A DNA stretch of 64,000 bases from Tupaia tana. Its lineage: Eukaryota > Chordata > Mammalia > Scandentia > Tupaiidae. The notes under the pieces are model-generated. The model was not told where the DNA came from, did not search any database, and was given only the letters and a program-made list of their open reading frames with translations. The translations under genes were made by a program, and so were the position numbers. Shown in pieces: positions 44,897-55,050 of this stretch (positions are counted from its first letter, which is position 1; each line of letters begins with the position of its first letter). The stretch covers positions 94,463,501-94,527,500 of the forward strand of contig JAKSZU010000007.1 of the NCBI GenBank assembly GCA_026018925.1. The letters are read 5' to 3'.

Positions 44897-45138
44897 GTGG
44901 GCCAGCAGGTGGAGGTTAAGGCAGCTGGATCCCCCATGGCCGACTGCACTGTTGGAGTCCTGGACTCAGTGGCTTGAAAAACACGCCAGGCACATCTGCG
45001 TGCATGCCCCAAATCCCAAGAATGGAGAAGGGATTGTGGCGTGGCCATCGCCCTGGGGGGTTGCTTCCTCTCTTCCTCTCTCTCTGTCTCTCTCCAGTGA
45101 GCATAAGCACGATAGCAAGAAACTAAAAAGGAAAAAAA
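44897..45138 (+). mobile_element. Long-subfamily SINE in tandem with the previous copy
   Basis: Head GGTGGGCCAGCAGGTGGAGG, shortened tRNA-like part, body and A-rich tail. GAATTGCAG before it and GAACTGCAG after it (45139) suggest that the same target was used twice. Confidence 0.83.
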
Positions 45139-45144
45139 GAACTG

Positions 45145-46384
45145 CAGGGTTAGCGCGCAGGGCCTGGCGTCAAGCAGGAGGGCCCTTCTGAGCGCGGGCG
45201 AGGAGTGGCTCTCAGGAAGGAGGTGGGGGGTGCACTGGCCGGGGATCCCCAGTGTGGCCGAGGGGCACGGAGCAGATCTAGCCATCAGCTGTCGTGGGGA
45301 CAGAGCTACTGCCTGTTGGCCCATGCTGGCTGCGAGGGCAGCCCCTCCTTGTCCAGGTCCCTAGCGTCGTGGTTGGATGGATCTTCCCGGTCTGTCAGCC
45401 CAGCAGGGCTCTGTCCTTCCCTGCAGGAAGGCTTGGTGAACGGCTTCACAGCTCTGACCCCAGAAAGCACGGGGGCTGCAGGCTCCGGGAAGGAGGAGAA
45501 CCAATCTCCATGAAGGGCATGGCCCTCCACGTGCGGGCAGGGCAGAGGGCCTGGGAAGGAGCCGGGCCTGCTCTGGCTGCTCTCCTGCCAGGATCCTCAC
45601 ACTCGGGGGTGGGGGTGCTAGAGCCAGCTGCCAGGGCCAGGTTCGGGCTGGGCAGCTCCCAGAGCATGTTGCTAAATATTCCTGAGCGCTGCGAGGCAGT
45701 TGTCAAACTTTTGGCAACTTGAAGCTGGCCGCGCTGGGTGTATCTACACCATGGAAATTGGGGAGTGCTACACATCAGGAGGATGGTTTTCCTCCTCCAC
45801 GGAGCAAGCACATCCACTCTCCCCGACTCCTGACAAGGGAGCCATATCTGGGAGTACCCAGAGACCCACACCCAACCCACACGTCCGCATGCCCTGGCTG
45901 GTAAGTCAGACGCCCTCGAGGGTCCCTGCTCCCAGGGACCAGCCAGCACAGCAGGGAGACAGGAAGACCATGTGGGAAGTTATGACCAGAGGAGCGCTCC
46001 GGACGGCAGCCGGCACACACGAAGCCTCTGCTGTGCATGGCCCTTCTTTAGACCCGCTGCACAGAAGGGAAACCGAGGCTCAGGTAGAGAGGCGCCTGCC
46101 CAGGGCTACACAGCCGGTCAGGTCAGAGCCGAAGCCCGCTCGGCTCTGCCTCCTAAGCCTGGTGGCCTTCGTGAATTCAACACCCTGCCCCACATCTCAG
46201 GCTGTCCCGTGGAGCACAGAGGAGAGACTGGCTAGCCCTGCCCCGGCGGCCACAGGGGCGGCATTAGGAACGCCTTCCCAGGCGTTAGTTCTGAGGCTTG
46301 AGGACGAATCGGAGTTTGTGAGTTGAAGGGTGTTGTAGTCTGTTGTGTGGCTCGAGAACACACTTGAGTCTGGATAATCGAAGA
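45145..46384. other. Intergenic with a MIR relic
   Basis: Mostly unique GC-rich DNA. The MIR at about 46040-46160 is listed separately. No gene is recognised. Confidence 0.4.
46040..46160 (-). mobile_element. MIR fragment (reverse)
   Basis: CAGAAGGGAAACCGAGGCTC, AGGCGCCTGCCCAGGGCTAC, ACAGCCGGTCAGGTCAGAG follow the reverse MIR core. Confidence 0.75.
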
Positions 46385-46426
46385 GAATAGAGGTTTTATT
46401 TTAATTTTTAAAAAATGTTTTGTGCA

Positions 46427-46695
46427 GAGCCAACAGGTGGCATAGTGGTTAAGGCACTGGACTCCCACATGGTTAACAGCAGTTCAAGTCCCAGACTTGG
46501 TGTCTTGAAACTCACGCCAGGCATGTGTGCATGTATGCCCAAAATCCTGAGAGGAGAATGGAGGAGAAGGGATTGCAGGGTGGCCATCCCCCAAGGGAGG
46601 GATTTCTCACTCTCTGTCTATCTGTCTCTTTCTCTCTCCAGCAAGAGCACACACCCTATAGCAAAACTCTCTCTCAAAATTTAAAAAATAAAAAT
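46427..46695 (+). mobile_element. Long-subfamily SINE
   Basis: Head GAGCCAACAGGTGGCATAGT, body with ATGCCCAAAATCCTGAGAGG, tail CCTATAGCAAAACTC. Its CTCF-like core at 46430-46443 has A for the S position. Confidence 0.87.
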
Positions 46696-46717
46696 TTGTA
46701 CATGTGAATAGAGGTTT

Positions 46718-46924
46718 GGGGTTTTTAAAATAATTATTTATTGTATTTCATTTTATGTTTTATTATTATTATTATTATTTAATTTGCAATAGGGCACCTG
46801 CACTCACCAGAAAGACATAGAGAAAGAGAGGGAAAGGGAGAAAACAAGCCACAGGTCTGGGGCTTAAACTGCAGTTGGCCTGTGGGAGTCCAGTGCCATA
46901 ATTACCATGCCACTTGCTGGCCCT
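46718..46924 (-). mobile_element. Short-subfamily SINE (reverse)
   Basis: An AT-rich tail with (ATT)n, GAGAGGGAAAGGGAGAAAAC and the head end TGCCACTTGCTGGCCC. Confidence 0.85.
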
Positions 46925-46954
46925 GAATTTTTTATTATAATTGTTGTTTTTATG

Positions 46955-47180
46955 TTTTTTGACGTGTGGCATGTGTGCTTATCAGAGAGAGACAGAAAGA
47001 GGGAAAGTGAGAAAGCACCCCCCGGGGGGATGGCCACACCACAATCCCTTCTCTTTTATTCGCTTGAGATTTGGGGCATGCACATATGCACCCTGTGTGA
47101 TTTTCAGAGTCTGGGGCTTGAACCATGGTCAGCCGTGTGGGAGTCCAGCACCTTAACCACCACGCCCCCTGCTGGCCCCG
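46955..47180 (-). mobile_element. Long-subfamily SINE (reverse)
   Basis: TTTTTTGACGTGTGGCATGT, CCCCCGGGGGGATGGCC block and head end CACGCCCCCTGCTGGCCCC. Confidence 0.87.
47162..47175 (-). promoter_or_regulatory. CTCF-like core in SINE head
   Basis: The reverse strand reads CCAGCAGGGGGCGT, 13 of 14 core positions and the strongest SINE-borne version (GGGGGC core) in the window. Confidence 0.45.
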
Positions 47181-47194
47181 TGAATAGAGGTTTT

Positions 47195-47792
47195 GTAGCT
47201 GACAGTCTGCAGGTCCAAGGTCAGCAGCCATGTCTGGTCAGGGTCTTCTTGTTGGCAGCTCGTATGGCTAACCCTGCCTGGGAGTGAGAGCTGCATGTCT
47301 GTGTCCGTGTGTCTGTCCTGGTCTCATCCCCTTTCCATTTAAACCCACCGGGAGGTCATCATGGAGGCCACCTTGACGACCTTTATGCTGACCTCCTCCC
47401 AAAGGCCACTCCTGTCCTCACCGTAGTCCGAGTCCCTTTTCACCATCTGATCCCATCACAACCAAGTCTCACGTGAATTTTAGGAGGGCACCCTCGAACT
47501 CTAGAGGGGCGACATGGGGAAGGCGTTGCAGGTAGGAGGAACAGCACAGGCGAAGGCATGGGGCAGAGAGGGCACCTGGGAGAGAAAGCAGGTGCGAGGC
47601 TGGGAGGAGGAGGGGAGGCGGGCGAGGCATTCGGGAGGAGGCCCTGAGGGCCGGGCTAAGAGAGCGCTCACCCTGCAGGGTTGGCAGAAGTGGGAGACCC
47701 TGGACGCCAGGCCCAGACTACACACGGCAAGTCCCTGAAGCAGTGCTTCTCAAACTTTGTGAAGGGCTGTTCTTTACATTTTTCTAAGCTGT
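47195..47792. other. Intergenic, nothing recognised
   Basis: Single-copy sequence; a purine-rich stretch at 47560-47650 is not a simple repeat. Confidence 0.4.
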
Positions 47793-47804
47793 CACAGACC
47801 GCTG

Positions 47805-48083
47805 GGGTTTTTTTGTTTGTTTGTTTCTTTTTGGAGAGGTTTCTTTTTTTTTGCTATAGGGCGCGTGCGTTCGCCAGACAGACAGACAGAAGGACAGAAA
47901 GCGAGAAATCACCCCCCAGGGGGGATGGCCACGCCGCAATCCCTTCTCCTCATTCTCCTTTCGGGATCTTGGGCACGCACGCACACGCGCCTGGCGTGAG
48001 TTTAAGCCACCGGGTCCGGGACGAGAACCCTGGTCGACTACATGGGAGTCCAGTGACATAGACATTACGCTAACTGCTGGTCC
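47805..48083 (-). mobile_element. Young long-subfamily SINE (reverse) with TSD
   Basis: Tail with TTTGTTTGTTTG, GCTATAGGGCGCGTGCG, intact body and head end GCTAACTGCTGGTCC. CACAGACCGCTG (47793-47804) and CACAGACCACTG (48084-48095) are the duplication. Confidence 0.9.
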
Positions 48084-48299
48084 CACAGACCACTGTTTTG
48101 ATGAAAATATACAGAAAATGAATTCATAGAAAATTAAAAAGGAAAAAAGGCCAACAAAAACGCAAGCCTAATGCAATAGGTGTAAGCTCACTCTATCGAC
48201 TCACTCTACAAGTTCTGGAATCTCTTGGCTGGGCTCCCCCCGGGATACAGATTTCAGACACACATGGACTGTCTTGGTAAGAGCTAAACGCTCTCCAAC

Positions 48300-48420
48300 A
48301 CAGCTCAGTCAGCGATAAGGAACCCGCGCAGAGGTGGGTGCCTCGCCAAGACCGCACAGCTGTGAGGGGCACGCAGGGTCTCAGACCGGGGGCTGTTGCC
48401 TTGTTCTCGACCAGGCTGGA
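48300..48420 (-). mobile_element. MIR fragment (reverse)
   Basis: GATAAGGAACCCGCGCAGAG and GCCAAGACCGCACAGCTGTG recall the reverse MIR core, much diverged. Confidence 0.5.
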
Positions 48421-49029
48421 CGGTGCAGCCCAGACCCTGACCGAGCCTGCGTGGCCAGGCCCTTAGCCAAACCACCCCTTTCTCCTCTCACACAGGGGGA
48501 GCCCTGTAGACAGGCAAGGGGAAGTGAGCCGACCTAGGACGGGAACTTTGCTCAGCGCCTGTGCAGCAGGGTGGCGGAGGCCCTGAGCCCAGCTCAGCTG
48601 CACCGTGTGCTGCCGCCTCTGTGTTGCTGCAGTGACCTCCCAGCCAGACCGGGCAAGGAGAGCAGGGAAGGAGGGGCAGGAAGAGGCCATGCCACGGCTC
48701 TTTGCCATCTGTAGTTACAATAGCCCAGCACTGCAGCCCCGGTGTCCCAGTGGACGCCCAGGCTGGGGAAGAGACAGCTGCCGGCCCCACCCCGCAGGGC
48801 AGGCTGGACCGCGGGGGCCACAGGGCCCTCGCCCCGGGAGGTACAGCTGGGCCTCCGGTTGCAGGGGTCACCCGTTGGCTAGACACGCTAGAAAGCCAGA
48901 GGACGGAACTCATCAAGTCCTCAGAGGTGGACTGGGCCCCTCCTCGGGCTAGGCCTGGGGACTCTACGGGGACTGCATCCTGGGTTATCAGGAGAGGCAG
49001 ACAGATCACCGATGACCAGAGGTAACGGT

Positions 49030-49175
49030 AACCGGAGATGCCATTTGCTGAGTGCTGGCCACATACACTGCGCCAAGCATGTCCCCGTACCGCCCCACGG
49101 GAGCCTCACTAAGCCCTCCGTGGTGGCGAGTAAGCCGCTGGACAGACGAGGTCACCCAGGTCGCAGCTGGCCCGG
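49030..49175 (-). mobile_element. MIR element (reverse)
   Basis: TTTGCTGAGTGCTGGCCACA, ACTGCGCCAAGCATG, GGGAGCCTCACTAAGCCCTC and GACGAGGTCACCCAGG keep the MIR order. Confidence 0.7.
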
Positions 49176-49789
49176 GGTGTGCGTGCGTGTGTCCACATAG
49201 GAGAGAGGACTGTACTGGCGTGTGGGTGGCTGTGATGGTGGGTGTGGGCGAGAAGGCCAACCCAGGGTTCTTTGTAGACATGGGGAGGCTGGAGAGATGA
49301 CAGGCAATCTGGCTGGAGGTCGTGGAAGAGGAAGCAGGAGGGCCCGAGGGGCCAGGGCCCGAGGCTGTGGCTGGGTTGCAGGGCACCAGGACAGGGAGGC
49401 CCGGCAGCGTGGGGAAAAGGTCAAGGCTGTGTCCAGGCACGAATCCCCAGGGCCTCTGACTCACCGGTAACCCACACTCTCTCAGGCTCCCCAGAAGATG
49501 TTGTGCCAGACCTAGGCCTGGGGAGGGTGGGGCAGCACTAGCTGCCAGCCAAGGGCATGGCGGGGGCTGCTGGCTGAGGCTGGACTGCCACAGCTCAGAC
49601 GGAGAGAGAGCTCCCTTGTTTGGGACCTGCCAAGACTGAGGATAGTAACTGCTCAAGCCACTTCATCTTCCTTGTCCCTCCCTAGGGAAGTGACTGCAGT
49701 TCAGATATAAAGCACCTACCCTAAGCTGGCCTGGTTCTAAGCACGCCAGACATTAACTCTCAGCTCGCACGCAGCCCCCGAGGTGTGGG

Positions 49790-49925
49790 CCCTTGTCTCG
49801 GTCTGTCCGGCTGCTGTAACTACACACGGACCGGGGCTTGAGAAACAAGAGGAGCTTACTCCCAGCACTTCGTTCGGCCGGGAGCTCGAGATCGAGGTTC
49901 CAGCAGGTTCCGCGACTGACTGGGC
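49790..49925 (-). mobile_element. MaLR-like LTR end fragment (reverse)
   Basis: TCTGTCCGGCTGCTGTAACT, AGAAACAAGAGGAGCTTACT and GAGATCGAGGTTCCAGCAGG match the reverse of a MaLR LTR 3' part as I remember it. No coding content. Confidence 0.45.
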
Positions 49926-50013
49926 CCCTGCTGCACCCACCGCTCTCTTCTCCCAGCAACCCCCCACGGCCAGGGAGCCAGCGGCCTCCCCAGGGTCACT
50001 CTCTCTCTCTCTC

Positions 50014-50176
50014 TTTTTTCCTAAAGAATAATTTAATTAATTTATTTATTATGATTATGTAATTTGACCAGAGAGTGAAGAGAGAGAAAGCGAGAAAGCA
50101 AGCTGCCTGTCCGGCACTTGCACTGCTGTCAGTCGGTGGGAGTCCGGCTCCTGAGCCACCACGCCCTTGCTGGCCC
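50014..50176 (-). mobile_element. Short-subfamily SINE (reverse)
   Basis: AT-rich tail, GAGAGAGAAAGCGAGAAAGC, and a shortened tRNA-like part ending ACGCCCTTGCTGGCCCC. Confidence 0.82.
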
Positions 50177-50658
50177 CATCCGGGGTCTCTCTTATGCCAA
50201 TCCCTTCGCAAGAGCCCCACGCTCAGGACCTCAGCCTCTCTCCACGGCTCCGTCTCCTAAGACCACCACCTTGGGGCTTAGGGTTTCAGCACACGAATTT
50301 TGAGAGGATGTAAACATTCAACCATTCCACCGAGTGTACGTGTTTGAGGACCCCGAAGCCTGCAAAGTAAAGCCTGGAAGTAAGGAAGTTGGGGGGCCTG
50401 GGTCGCAGGCCCCACCCTGCCCTCACCATCTCCCACGGAGGACGCCCGTTTTGCAGAAAGACACAGGTAAGCGGACAGCTCGGGGAAGCAGGGGGGACAG
50501 AACACTTGAAGAAACGGGGTTTCCCCTCCCAGCCGGGCCTTCCGTCTTGGACCCACGGCCAGCCCACATGGCAGCTGCACAGAGGCTGGGAGCCCTTCCA
50601 GCTCCCTGCACCCACTGGGACCCGGGCACCCCAGAGAAGGAACAAGAGTAGTTCTGAC
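50177..50658. other. Intergenic gap, nothing recognised
   Basis: Unique sequence between SINEs without identifiable features. Confidence 0.4.
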
Positions 50659-50868
50659 GCTTTGCTTTGGCCATGGGTGCGCATGCTCACCAGAGAGGAG
50701 GAGGAAGCACCCTCCATGGGGCATGGTCACGCCGAGATCTTCTCTCCTCCATCTCCATCCTGTCAGTGCATACACGCGCACCTCGCATGTTTCTTAAGCC
50801 ACCAGGGCTGGGACTCGAACCGTGGTAGGTCACATGAAATCCATTTCCCTTAACCGTCAGGCTATAGG
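50659..50868 (-). mobile_element. Diverged SINE (reverse)
   Basis: GGGTGCGCATGCTCACCAGA, then CTGGGACTCGAACCGTGGTA and the head relic CCCTTAACCGTCAGGC. It meets the next SINE head to head. Confidence 0.7.
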
Positions 50869-51120
50869 CTGGTGGTGAAGGTGCTGGAATCCCACACTAT
50901 CAGCTGCAGTTCGAGTCCTAGACCCGGCAGCTTGAAAATCATGCCAAGTACATGTGCGTGTGCACCCAAAATCCTGAGAGAAGAATGGAGAAGGGATTGC
51001 AGCATGGTCAGCCCCCCAGGGGGTGACTTCTCACTTTCCTCTCACTGTCTCTCTGTCTATCTTTCTCTTTCTGGCAAGTGCGTGCACTCTCTGGCAAAAA
51101 CCTTAAAAAAAAAAAAAAAG
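50869..51120 (+). mobile_element. Long-subfamily SINE, old
   Basis: Head relic GGTGGTGAAGGTGCTGG, GTTCGAGTCCTAGACC B-box, body and poly(A). With the preceding copy it forms a head-to-head inverted pair. Confidence 0.8.
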
Positions 51121-51349
51121 CAGTTATTCCCACAGGTAGCTCCCCTCCCCCCTTTTATTTATTTATTTTGCTTCTGATTACTGAAGGGTACATGATGGCT
51201 GTAGAAATGTTGGGTAAGTAAAACAACCCCCCCAAAAAAAACAACAAACCATAAGATAAAAGAAAAATCCCCTTAAAGCGTCTCTTGAACCCGAGTGCCG
51301 ACCGACTTGCAAGCTTTCTTTGCTCCCTCCTGTGCTAAGCCTCTAAGGT

Positions 51350-51445
51350 GGGGGCCAGGAGAACTGGCTTCTGGTCCCTGCTTGCTGTGTGACCTTGGGT
51401 ATGTCCCTGCCCCTCTCTGGGCCTCAGGCTCCCCTACGAAATTAA
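51350..51445 (+). mobile_element. MIR fragment
   Basis: TGCTGTGTGACCTTGGGTAT and CCCTCTCTGGGCCTCAGGCT are characteristic MIR core sequence. Confidence 0.8.
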
Positions 51446-52400
51446 GGTTTGGGCAGGGTGACCTCAGAGGAGGCTCCTTGCAGCTCAGACCTTCTGTTTC
51501 TGCTTCTGTTTCTGGGACTGGCAGAAGGGGCACTAGCAGGCTGCCCCTCGGCAGGGGACCTGGAGCTGACAGCTCCCAGCCAGCTGCCTCCGGGAGGATG
51601 CGAAGGCCAGAAAGTCTCCATCGCGTGCACGGGTTTCTGGCTTGCCAGCCCATATGGTGCCCCCTGCCAGCCGGACACTGCCACTGCCCTTGGCCAGCCA
51701 GCCCTGGTGGTCACTCCTCCTCCCGCTCCAGAATGCGCTCTCTGCTGTTTTAGGACCTGGCTGGCTCCAGGTAAGAGAAGTGGGGGCTCAGCCCTGCCCA
51801 CCCACCGTCAGTCTCGCAGGAGAAGGCAGCCTGGTGGGATGGAGGACAGGGGTGTTGTGTTTCAGCTCCTTCTGGACCCCTTGCTAGACATTTGGGATTT
51901 GGAAGTGAATCGGATAAACCAGGTGCCCCGGAAGGACACAAGACCTAGTGGAAGGAGAGGAAGAGAAACGGGCAACCCCAATATTTGCAATGCTGCAAGT
52001 CCAAGACCATGGAAGCCCATGGGAGAAACCTAATCCATGGGAGGTAGTTGGGGAAGGCTTCCTGGAGGAGGCAACTTTAGAAGTGAGTTCTCAAGGACAG
52101 GGTTCAGCCTTTTCAAAGCCCTGTTATTCACTTCTTAGAGACAGCCCTCTGGAGTAAGCACTGACGTCCCCTTCACAGGTGATGCTCAGAAAGGTGTGTT
52201 CACGACCACCAAGAGGACAGCTGGGTTCCCATCCTGCCGCTGTGCCCTGGCCTGTGGGCTTTCATCTGAACCCGGCCTCTGACTCTCTGAGACCCTCAGG
52301 GAGTGCGTCCCTCCCAGACCCAGCCTCTCCCCTGCGAAGCAGGTCTACCAAAGCAATCCTGGGAGGGGCCAAGGACAAAGGGCTGAAAAACATTTACTTA
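51446..52400. other. Intergenic, nothing certain
   Basis: GC-rich single-copy DNA upstream of LDLRAP1. Frames of up to 194 codons are open but have no recognised motif. Confidence 0.4.
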
Positions 52401-52465
52401 ATCTATTCTTAAGACTTTTGCTATAGGATGCATGCACTCACCAGGGAGAGACAGGCAGAAAGAGC
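52401..52465 (-). mobile_element. SINE 3'-end fragment (reverse)
   Basis: GACTTTTGCTATAGGATGCA, TGCACTCACCAGGGAGAGAC is the 3' part of the dominant SINE only; body and head are missing. A 5'-truncated insertion is likely. Confidence 0.7.
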
Positions 52466-52634
52466 ACACAGTTGGACCCTAGAGAGTTAGAATGCGAAAA
52501 CCCTGGAGTGAGGACACCTGTCCGTGAGGAATTAGTCTAGACTGCTCTCCAAGTGCCTCCGAGGAAGCAGGGCAGGCACTGGGTGGAGGCCATGCAGCAT
52601 GCCTGCGGGCAGGTGCAAGGATCACTAGAGAGAG

Positions 52635-52745
52635 GATCACTTCTCATTTTACAGATTAATAAGACTGCAGGGAAGAACCTGCCTGAGGTCACACAGGTCA
52701 GTGTCGGAGGCCGAGGCCTCTTCCCCTACACCTTCAGAGTGCAAC
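52635..52745 (-). mobile_element. MIR fragment (reverse)
   Basis: CTCATTTTACAGATTAATAA and CCTGCCTGAGGTCACACAGG match the reverse MIR core. Confidence 0.75.
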
Positions 52746-52767
52746 ACCCCAGACCATGCCCTCTCAG

Positions 52768-52848
52768 GGGTACTGGGTGGTAGGTGTGGGGGTAGGGGTG
52801 GTGGAGGTGGGTGGGGGGTGGGGGGCGGCGGAGGGCGGGGGCGGGGCA
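52768..52848 (+). repeat. G-rich tract, G-quadruplex candidate
   Basis: The + strand has at least eight runs of three or more G, including GGGGGG and GGGGCGGGG steps, separated by one to four bases. It lies about 0.6 kb upstream of the LDLRAP1 start codon. Confidence 0.7.
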
Positions 52849-53399
52849 GATGGTGAGGGACACCCCTGCAAGCCAGGTGGGGCTAGGGTGCAGCCTGGGT
52901 GCTCCGTGGATGACTGAATTGCCCAGCTGGTCTTGCTGCAGGTAACCTTTCAGACTCCTGCCCCGTTCCTCCTCTTATTCCTGAACAAGACCCTTCGCCA
53001 CTCCAGCCTCTGGCTCATCTGTGAAATGGTCTCTAGGTATCTTTAGTTGGGTGGTCTAGAACTCCTTGGCCTGCATTTCCCGAGGCGGAGACAGCGGCTC
53101 TGGAACCTCAGATCCTAATTGGTGGGAATTGGGGAGTGGGTGGAAGGGGGCCGGACAGGGCTTTCCGCTCGCTATGGCTCGCTGTCCCCTGGGCACGTTT
53201 GCTCAGGCAGCCTTCGGGAAGGAGCGCCACGCGCTCTACCAGGGAGCCGGAGCCAGGCTGGGACAGGAGAGGGCGGGGTGCGGTCGGGCCGTCGGGGCGG
53301 GGCCTGTGCAGTGGGGCGGGGCCTGGCGGCCTGGCCACGCCCCCGGACGTCGCCGCGGAGCTCGCGCCAGGGAGGGGCGGAGCGCGCCGCCCGCCAGCC

Positions 53400-53457
53400 G
53401 CCTGGCCGGGCGGAAAGTTTCCTGACGGAGTTTTGGCGGCGGCGGCCGGAGCGGACC
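53400..53457 (+). other. LDLRAP1: LDLRAP1 5' UTR (start approximate)
   Basis: GC-rich leader with GTTTTGGCGGCGGCGGCCGG before the start codon. The left limit is a guess. I see no upstream ATG between 53400 and the start codon. Confidence 0.5.
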
Positions 53458-53545
53458 ATGGACGCGCTCAAGTCCGCCGGGCGGGCGCTGATCCGGAGCC
53501 CCAGCCTGGCCAAGCAGAGCTGGGGGGGCGGCGGCCGGCACCGCA
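53458..53545 (+). CDS. LDLRAP1: LDLRAP1 coding exon 1 (residues 1-29 and first base of codon 30)
   Basis: It translates to MDALKSAGRALIRSPSLAKQ followed by SWGGGGRHR. As I remember human LDLRAP1 (ARH), this is identical. The start has a strong context (GGACCATGG). The exon ends CACCGCA before the donor GTGAGT at 53546 (phase 1); the A is completed by AG of exon 2 to give Lys30. The segment is the basic, glycine-containing leader before the PTB domain. LDLRAP1 is a cytosolic adaptor linking the FDNPVY motif of the LDL receptor to clathrin, AP-2 and PI(4,5)P2 for endocytosis, mainly in liver. Its loss causes autosomal recessive hypercholesterolaemia in people. Confidence 0.97.
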
Positions 53546-54734
53546 GTGAGTGTGGCGTCCGCCTGGCCAGGCCGGGGTCGGGCCGGGGCGCGCGGGCCTC
53601 CCGCGGGCGCCCGGAGCTGGCAGAGCGGGGAGAGGCGGGGCCTGACCCGCCGGCCCGCGGGCTGGGGTCGCCCGGGGTCAAGTACACTCCCGCTCCCCGG
53701 CTCCGCGCTCGCGGCTGGGGAGGAGGCACGGGGCTGCGGGAGGGGACCGTGCTGGGGCCCCCGGTGCGGGCGGCCCGCCGCGCGGGGGTTGCAGGTCGGA
53801 GGAGACCAGCGCGACCCCCGCCACCCCGCAGCCCGCCGTCCTGGCGGCGAGGGGGAGGCAGGCGCCCAGGGTCGGCGCCGGCGTGGGGCGCGTGGGTGCC
53901 CACTCCCCGCTGTCCAGTTCACTGCTCACGGTCATGGCTCGACCCCTGGGCGTCCAGAAGCCCACGCAGGGGCGAGCGCGGGGTCTCAGGTACCTGCCTG
54001 AGGCTGGGAGCGACGCCGGACTTGCGGTTCTCGGGAGGTCCCAGCACCGGCCGGTCTCGCGTCCCGCGTCCGCCCCTCTAGCCGAGCGCAGGTAGCGGGG
54101 CTGGCGTTCCGGCTATTTTTGGAAACTGTTTCTCTCGCACCTTCCCCGTCGGGCTTCCGAGGTCCCTGGACGCCCAGGCAGACAGCAGGCTCGCCGCCAC
54201 CTCTCCCCGGGCGTCTGGGAGGCTGGGAGGGGCCTCACCTGGGCCCCTACCCTCCGCCTGTCTCGGGTTACTCCCGGGGAACCTGGCACCTCCCCCTGAA
54301 GCCTGAGAAGCCTAGCCTGGTCCCTGATCCCTGGTCCCTTGTCTTTCGCGAAGGCCAGTGGGGTGGCTTGCCTGGGGTCTTGCAGGCCTGCTTGTCAAAG
54401 CCCGGGACTCTGTACCCTCCCACCCGCCTGCCTCCCCCGACCGTACAGCCCCCACCCCCTTCCCTCTGCCTTCCAGGGCTCGCCAGGGGAGCCCCACTGC
54501 GCTCCCTGGAGTGCCAGCGTGTCTGGGCCTCGAGAAGCCCTGCCCTGGGCTCACTCTGCCTCTCCTGGCTGGCACTGGAAACTGGGGGGTGCCTGGCCAG
54601 GGGTGGGTCCCAGACCCCTTAGGGCCAGGAGGGCCAGGCAGGGATGAGCCATCCCCTACACTTATGGCTCCCGAAATAGCCGCTGTAAAAATCCTTAGGG
54701 CTTGTCCAGGCCTTCTGAGAGTGAGCCTCTGTTC

Positions 54735-54738
<4 letters not shown>

Positions 54739-54768
<30 letters not shown>
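54739..54768. repeat. (GT)n followed by G16
   Basis: Seven GT repeats run into sixteen G residues (54753-54768). Length may be unstable or misassembled. Confidence 0.95.
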
Positions 54769-54914
54769 TAGGAGAGGCTGCGGGTTTTCCCTAGGGAGGG
54801 AGGGAGGGGCGGTCCCCAGGGGAGTGATCCTAAAGAAGGGCTAGCAGGTAACAGAGCCAGAAGCACTCCCGGCATCTGGGGAGCCAGGAGGAGGTTGCCA
54901 TTCCGGATGGTGGG

Positions 54915-55050
54915 AGTTTCTCTGCCGGCTCCAGGCTTGGGAAAGTCACTCGTCCTTTCCGATGCTGTTTCTTCATCTGCAGAATGGGAGTAAAAGCCCT
55001 TGCCTGGCAGGAGTGTTAAGACTGGTGATGATAATGCTCCTCCCTAGTTG
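54915..55050 (+). mobile_element. MIR element
   Basis: GGGAAAGTCACTCGTCCTTT, TTTCTTCATCTGCAGAATGG and GTGTTAAGACTGGTGATGAT keep the MIR order. Confidence 0.75.

Larger units (their letters stand above)
46385..47194. mobile_element. Composite of three SINEs bounded by repeated target GAATAGAGGTTT
   Basis: GAATAGAGGTTT(T) occurs at 46385-46397, 46706-46717 and 47182-47194. Between the copies lie SINEs at 46427 (+), 46718 (-) and 46955 (-). This is the pattern expected from successive insertions at one site. Confidence 0.75.
48421..50013. other. Intergenic with ancient repeat traces
   Basis: A MIR lies at about 49030-49175 and a MaLR-like remnant at 49790-49925. The long minus-strand frame at about 49006-49656 has no recognisable domain. 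Confidence 0.4.
53180..54090 (+). promoter_or_regulatory. LDLRAP1: LDLRAP1 CpG-island promoter
   Basis: CpG density rises sharply compared with both flanks and includes exon 1 and the start of intron 1. GC boxes occur at 53271 (GGGCGGGG), 53294-53304 and 53313-53323 (GGGGCGGGGCC twice, 19 bp apart), plus CCACGCCCCC at about 53335. An inverted CCAAT (ATTGG) lies near 53118. No TATA box is seen. This fits a broad housekeeping-type promoter. The transcription start is probably within about 100 bp upstream of the ATG but is not fixed by sequence alone. Confidence 0.85.

Noticed and set aside
53172..53922. Long antisense frames over the CpG island
   Set aside because: Same composition effect. An antisense transcript is possible, but the sequence does not show one.
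53119..54081. 320-codon + strand frame over the LDLRAP1 promoter and exon 1
   Set aside because: It is in a different frame from the LDLRAP1 start and reads through GC boxes, the exon 1 donor and intron 1. It is an effect of CpG-island composition.
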